This document shows positions 60,431-64,000 of a stretch of 64,000 bases of DNA, one piece after another (positions within the stretch are counted from its first letter, which is position 1; each line of letters begins with the position of its first letter). Source of the stretch: Pelagimonas phthalicica (lineage in GTDB: Bacteria > Pseudomonadota > Alphaproteobacteria > Rhodobacterales > Rhodobacteraceae); the NCBI RefSeq assembly GCF_004364805.1, contig NZ_SOAP01000001.1, forward strand, positions 558,001 through 622,000. Direction: 5' to 3'. Made by a program: the position numbers and the translations under genes. The notes beneath the pieces were generated by a model. The model worked only from the letters and a program-made list of their open reading frames with translations, searched no databases and was not told where the DNA came from.

Positions 60431-61515
60431 GGCCGGAAACCGCCCAGAAACTGCCTGCCGAGCAGCGCTATCAGGATGAATTGGACCGGCTGCGCGCAGC
60501 GGATCAAGATCCCAAGCCTGCCGGATGGGCCTTGTCGCCACGCGCTGTGCGCCGGTTTATTCTGGGGGACAAAGCGGTGCAGGTCAGCCGCAAATTCTAT
60601 GGCGATGACCCGCTGGTGGATCGCTGCATCGTCGCGCTGATGGGGCATCAGGGCCTGATGCTGGTGGGCGAGCCGGGTACGGCGAAATCTTTGCTTTCCG
60701 AGCTGCTATCCGCCGCGGTTAGCGGCAATTCGCGTCTGGTGGTGCAAGGCTGCGCCGGGGTGATCGAAGATCACCTGCGCTATGGCTGGAACTACGCCCT
60801 GTTGCTTGCCGAAGGCCCAAGCGAACGCGCGCTGGTTCCGTCGCCGGTTCTGACCGCGATGCAGGAGGGCAAAATCGCCCGCATCGAAGAGCTGACCCGC
60901 TGCGCCCCCGAAGTTCAGGATGCGATGATCTCGCTCCTCTCGGAAAAAACCGTGGCCATGCCAGAGCTTGGCGCGGGTCGCGAGGTGCGGGCGGAACGGG
61001 GGTTCAACGTGATTGCCACCGCCAACTTGCGCGACCTTGGCGTCAATGAAATGTCCAGCGCTCTGAAACGGCGGTTCAATTTCGAAACCGTCGCCCCAAT
61101 CGCCGATGCGGCGTTTGAAAAGGAGTTGATCGCCCGCCAGGTCGGCGAACGGATGGCGGAATATGACATCGCAACCGAATTGCCCGAGGATGTACTGGAC
61201 GTTGTGGTGTCGGTGTTTCGCGACCTGCGCACCGGGCGCGCCCAAGATGGTGCCGTCGTGGCGCAACCCAAATCCGTGATGTCCACCGCCGAGGCGGTGA
61301 ATGTGGCGCATGGGGCCTTGCTGGATGCGAGCTTTCTGTCCGGAGAAGCTCCGACCGGGGCCCATATTGCGCGGCAATTGCGCGGGGTGGTCTTTAAGGA
61401 TGATGCCGATGATGCCCGCAAATTGCGCGCCTATGTGGACACGATTGCCCGCGCCCGCGGCAGAACCAGCCGCACCTGGGCCATTTTCCACAAGACGGCC
61501 AAGGACGAATGCTAG
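60421..61515 (+). CDS. MoxR-family AAA+ ATPase (YehL type)
   Basis: A 364-aa AAA+ ATPase. Walker A is LMLVGEPGTAKSLLSELLSA (Lys89), the Walker B equivalent is AMQEGKIARIEELTR, sensor 1 is GFNVIATANLRDLGVNEMSS and the arginine finger ALKRRFNFE; the lid domain follows. The GEPGTAKS loop with Ala before Lys is seen in YehL-like members. The ATG at 60421 overlaps the DUF4132 stop by 10 bp; a longer frame from 60202 lies inside that gene. MoxR ATPases work with VWA proteins as metal-dependent chaperones or remodelling engines, and a VWA gene follows after the DUF5682 gene. Confidence 0.93.
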   Translation: MDVRPETAQKLPAEQRYQDELDRLRAADQDPKPAGWALSPRAVRRFILGDKAVQVSRKFYGDDPLVDRCIVALMGHQGLMLVGEPGTAKSLLSELLSAAVSGNSRLVVQGCAGVIEDHLRYGWNYALLLAEGPSERALVPSPVLTAMQEGKIARIEELTRCAPEVQDAMISLLSEKTVAMPELGAGREVRAERGFNVIATANLRDLGVNEMSSALKRRFNFETVAPIADAAFEKELIARQVGERMAEYDIATELPEDVLDVVVSVFRDLRTGRAQDGAVVAQPKSVMSTAEAVNVAHGALLDASFLSGEAPTGAHIARQLRGVVFKDDADDARKLRAYVDTIARARGRTSRTWAIFHKTAKDEC

Positions 61516-61539
61516 GATCAGGAAAGAAATAGGCTGATC

Positions 61540-63945
61540 ATGCAAGGCGAAGCTGTGATCCACGATGTCCGCGGGCGGCTGTTCCAGCCCGAGGCCGGGT
61601 TTTATCTCGCGCCGATCCGCCACCATTCGCCCGCCTGCGCCTGGGCGGTGCAGGCCATGATCCGTGACTTGAAACCCGCGCGTATTCTCATTGAGGCCCC
61701 GCATGACCTGTCGCATTTGATCCCGCATTTGCTGGCCCCTGACACCGTGCCGCCCGTGGCAATGGCCAGCTTGCTTGACCAGAAATCCGGCCCGCGCCTG
61801 GCGGCCTATTACCCGTTTTGCAGCCATTCGCCGGAATGGGTGGCGCTGCGCGAAGGGGCGGCTATTGGCGCGGAACTGCGCTTTGTCGATCTGGGCTCGG
61901 ACGCCAAGATGAAAGCCAGCGACCCTAAGGAAACCGGACCACAAGCACTGGTGCGCGAGCATGGGTTTGACAGCGGCGACTACGTGCGCGCCCTGTGCGA
62001 GAGGCTGGGATGCCGCGACGGGTTTGAGCTTTGGGATCACCTGTTTGAAACCCGGATTGGTGATGGCGATTGGCGCCGGTTTCTGGGCGATGTCGGAACC
62101 TATTGCGCTGCCCTGCGCGCCTCGACACCCGAGGATCAGATCCAACAGGGCGACGACCCGAAACGCGAAGCGCATATGGCGGCCTGCATACGTGATGCGC
62201 TGGCCCAGGGCACCTCGGAAGGTCCGGTGATTTGCGTGATCGGCGGCTTTCACGCCTGGCCCCTATTGACGCCAGAGGCAACTGCCGGGGATGTTCAGGC
62301 TGGTGGCCGCTCAGAGGCGTCCTCCTACCTGATCCGCTATGGATACAAGGACATGGACGCGCTGATGGGATATGGCGCGGGCCTGCCGCAGCCCGCCTAT
62401 TACCAAGCGCTGTGGGACCATGTCGAGGCGCGCGAGACCGCGCCAAGCTGGCCAGAACTGGCACAGGATCTGGTGGCAGGATTTGCCGCCGAAATGCGCA
62501 GAAACGGCCATGCTATTCCTGTCCCAGCGCAAGTCGAATTGCTGCGCAGCGCCGAGACTTTGGCGCAGTTGCGCGGCCGCCCCGGCGCCTTGCGCCATGA
62601 TCTGTTTGACGGGCTGACCTCATCCCTGCTCAAGGGGGAGTCCAGCGGGTCCGATGTCTGGCGCGATCGCTTTGTCCAGTTTCTGCGTGGCACGGCGCTG
62701 GGGGATGTCAGTGACGGTGCCGGGCAACCGCCCATTGTCGCCGATGCGCGGGCGCGGGCCGCACGTCTTCGGTTCACGGTCACCGATGGCCAAAGGCGCG
62801 AGCGCAGTCTCGACCTGCGCCGCAAGCCGACCCATCTGGCCGCCTCTCGCTTTGCCCATGCCTTGGCCCTGCTAGACACCGGCTTTGCCACCCGCAATGG
62901 CGGGCCGGATTTTGTGAACGGCCTTCAGACCGGTTTGCTTTTTGAGCATTGGGAGTACGCGTGGTCCCCGCATGTCGAAGGGCAGTTGATCGAGGCTGCC
63001 ATTCACGGCGACTCCCTGCCCAGCGCCTGTTTGGGCAAATTGCAAGCCGAGCGTGCCGCCCTGGCCGAAAATGGCCGGGCTGACGATCTGCCCAGCCTGA
63101 TCGCCCTGTTCAAAAAGGGCCTCTTGGCCGGGCTCAGTGACGAGTTGGACAGTTTTCTGGCCGAAATTGCCAGCGCCATCAATCGCTCTGCCGATTTTCC
63201 CGGCACGGCCCGTGCTATGATCGACTTGCATAGCATCGAAGCCTCGCGCGGGCCGCTGTCCTTGCCTAACGGCTTGGCGATCAAACCGGTGATGCAACAG
63301 GCCTTTTCGCGCGTGATTTACCTATGCGATGACCTGCCCAATATGCGTGATGAGGCAATTCCACCCTGTTTAACGGCGTTGCGCCTGATGTCTGAATTGT
63401 TGCGCAGCGACGCGGCGGCTGCGGTTGAAGCGGAGCGTTTCAAGGAGGCGCTGGACCGCGTCATCAAGGCCGACCCAGCCCCGGAATTGATCGGTGCAAT
63501 CACGGCCATTGGCGTGGAAAGCGGACGCAGGGCAGAGCATGAGTTGCCCGATCTTCTGACCGCGCAACTGCGCGGGAGCGCGCCGGATTTACCGACGCGT
63601 CTGGCCGGGCTGCGCGGCGTTCTCGCGGTGTCGCCCTCCTTGCTTTGGACCGTGGCGGGGGTGCTGGACGCCCTGGACGAGTTCCTCAACCACCTGTCAG
63701 ACACTGAGTTTCTCGAGGTCCTCCCGCATCTGCGGCTGGCCCTGTCGGCCCTCAACCCGCGCGAGGCCGATCAGGTTGCCGAGGCGCTGTCCCGCCGTCA
63801 CGGAGGTTCGGCGGGCGACTTCAGCGTGCATCACCATGACATTGCCCCCGATGAAGCCGCAGCAGGTGCTGCGATGGAGCTGGCCCTGCGCCAAAGCCTT
63901 GCCGCGGATAGGCTTGAGGATTGGATCACAGGAGGGCAGGCATGA
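61540..63945 (+). CDS. DUF5682 family protein (YehM type)
   Basis: An 801-aa cytoplasmic protein. The N-terminal domain reads FYLAPIRHHSPACAWAVQAM, RILIEAPHDLSHLIPHLLAP and RLAAYYPFCSHSPEWVALRE, the hallmark of DUF5682/YehM: a RHHSP motif and a PxD/EAP motif that resemble a TraB/EreA-like hydrolase core. It continues with PVICVIGGFHAWPLLTPEAT, whose GGFHA may be part of the same site, and a long helical C-terminal half. It follows the MoxR gene after 24 bp and overlaps the VWA start (ATGA). Family members always occur with MoxR and VWA genes; enzymatic function is not shown. Confidence 0.88.
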   Translation: MQGEAVIHDVRGRLFQPEAGFYLAPIRHHSPACAWAVQAMIRDLKPARILIEAPHDLSHLIPHLLAPDTVPPVAMASLLDQKSGPRLAAYYPFCSHSPEWVALREGAAIGAELRFVDLGSDAKMKASDPKETGPQALVREHGFDSGDYVRALCERLGCRDGFELWDHLFETRIGDGDWRRFLGDVGTYCAALRASTPEDQIQQGDDPKREAHMAACIRDALAQGTSEGPVICVIGGFHAWPLLTPEATAGDVQAGGRSEASSYLIRYGYKDMDALMGYGAGLPQPAYYQALWDHVEARETAPSWPELAQDLVAGFAAEMRRNGHAIPVPAQVELLRSAETLAQLRGRPGALRHDLFDGLTSSLLKGESSGSDVWRDRFVQFLRGTALGDVSDGAGQPPIVADARARAARLRFTVTDGQRRERSLDLRRKPTHLAASRFAHALALLDTGFATRNGGPDFVNGLQTGLLFEHWEYAWSPHVEGQLIEAAIHGDSLPSACLGKLQAERAALAENGRADDLPSLIALFKKGLLAGLSDELDSFLAEIASAINRSADFPGTARAMIDLHSIEASRGPLSLPNGLAIKPVMQQAFSRVIYLCDDLPNMRDEAIPPCLTALRLMSELLRSDAAAAVEAERFKEALDRVIKADPAPELIGAITAIGVESGRRAEHELPDLLTAQLRGSAPDLPTRLAGLRGVLAVSPSLLWTVAGVLDALDEFLNHLSDTEFLEVLPHLRLALSALNPREADQVAEALSRRHGGSAGDFSVHHHDIAPDEAAAGAAMELALRQSLAADRLEDWITGGQA

Positions 63946-64000
63946 CCCAGTCCGATCCGAACCACGCGAAACGGCGCTGGCGTCTGGCCCTGGGGCGCTA
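63942..64000 (+). CDS. Start of a probable VWA-domain protein (YehP type), cut by the window edge
   Basis: The ATG at 63942 overlaps the DUF5682 stop and opens a frame MTQSDPNHAKRRWRLALGRY that runs to the edge without a stop. In this class of loci the gene after DUF5682 encodes a VWA-domain partner of the MoxR ATPase, and KRRWRLALG is the kind of N-terminus such proteins have. With only 19-20 residues the assignment rests on gene order. Confidence 0.55.
   Translation, partial: MTQSDPNHAKRRWRLALGR

Noticed and set aside
60706-62253. A 515-codon frame on the minus strand across the MoxR and DUF5682 genes.
   Set aside because: It overlaps two genes with clear family motifs, and its translation has no domain features.
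1-64000. CRISPR arrays, prophage, complete insertion sequences and tRNA genes.
   Set aside because: No regularly spaced direct repeats, integrase, transposase or phage structural genes, and no cloverleaf with a TTCGA T-arm plus anticodon arm were recognised by eye.

Overview
The window (64 kb, visibly GC-rich) looks like a chromosomal segment of a Roseobacter-group alphaproteobacterium (Rhodobacterales). The basis is the compact urease locus beside a urea ABC transporter, the ffs-dnaX-ybaB-recR neighbourhood, the many ABC and Gfo/Idh/MocA genes, and several families of structured intergenic repeats that I associate with that group from general knowledge. I see no phage, complete insertion sequence, CRISPR array or tRNA.

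Layout. 1-209: start of a VOC-family gene cut by the window edge. 256-6258 (minus): urease locus ureD-ureA-(50-aa His-rich membrane peptide)-ureB-ureC-(exported unknown)-ureE-ureF-ureG. 6661-12677 (plus): divergent urea transporter urtABCDE, followed by a Cache-type chemoreceptor (12789-15182). Together these import urea, hydrolyse it to ammonia and CO2, and mature the nickel enzyme; no nickel transporter is in view. 15231-24710 (minus): a carbohydrate operon transcribed from the binding protein through two unusual permeases and the ATPase to three Gfo/Idh/MocA dehydrogenases and a glucuronoyl-esterase-like hydrolase. 25106-26999 (minus): a calcineurin-like phosphoesterase and an L-arabinose/D-galactose 1-dehydrogenase. 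27157-29713 (plus): a three-gene polar amino-acid ABC transporter. 29749-31327: an exported cupin divergent from a MarR regulator, then a rhodanese.

31482-37093 (plus): a three-gene envelope operon encoding an exported trypsin-like protease with SH3 domains, an 823-aa protein with two CxxCH haem motifs and a DUF4384-like C-terminus, and an OmpA-family protein. I know of no described function for this set. It is followed by a MITE-like element with perfect 32-bp terminal inverted repeats sitting inside a palindromic repeat. 37448-47676 holds mostly housekeeping genes: SRPBCC, nudC, a cpdB-like nucleotidase, HAD, an orphan AAA ATPase, an RlmL-like methyltransferase, the SRP RNA gene, a phosphatase and an ankyrin protein. 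47935-52264 (plus): dnaX, a small exported protein, ybaB, a TraB/GumN protein and recR. 52281-56567 (minus): a catabolic operon (VOC, aldehyde dehydrogenase, beta-hydroxyacid dehydrogenase) with its LysR regulator and a matching palindromic operator.

56717-64000 (plus): a tightly overlapped operon of a HEAT/DUF4132 giant protein, a MoxR AAA+ ATPase, a DUF5682 protein and the first codons of a probable VWA protein. It corresponds to the poorly understood E. coli yehI/molR-yehL-yehM-yehP locus and to the MoxR-VWA class of predicted NTP-dependent conflict or chaperone systems. With the protease/cytochrome/OmpA operon, it is the best candidate here for an uncharacterised biological system.
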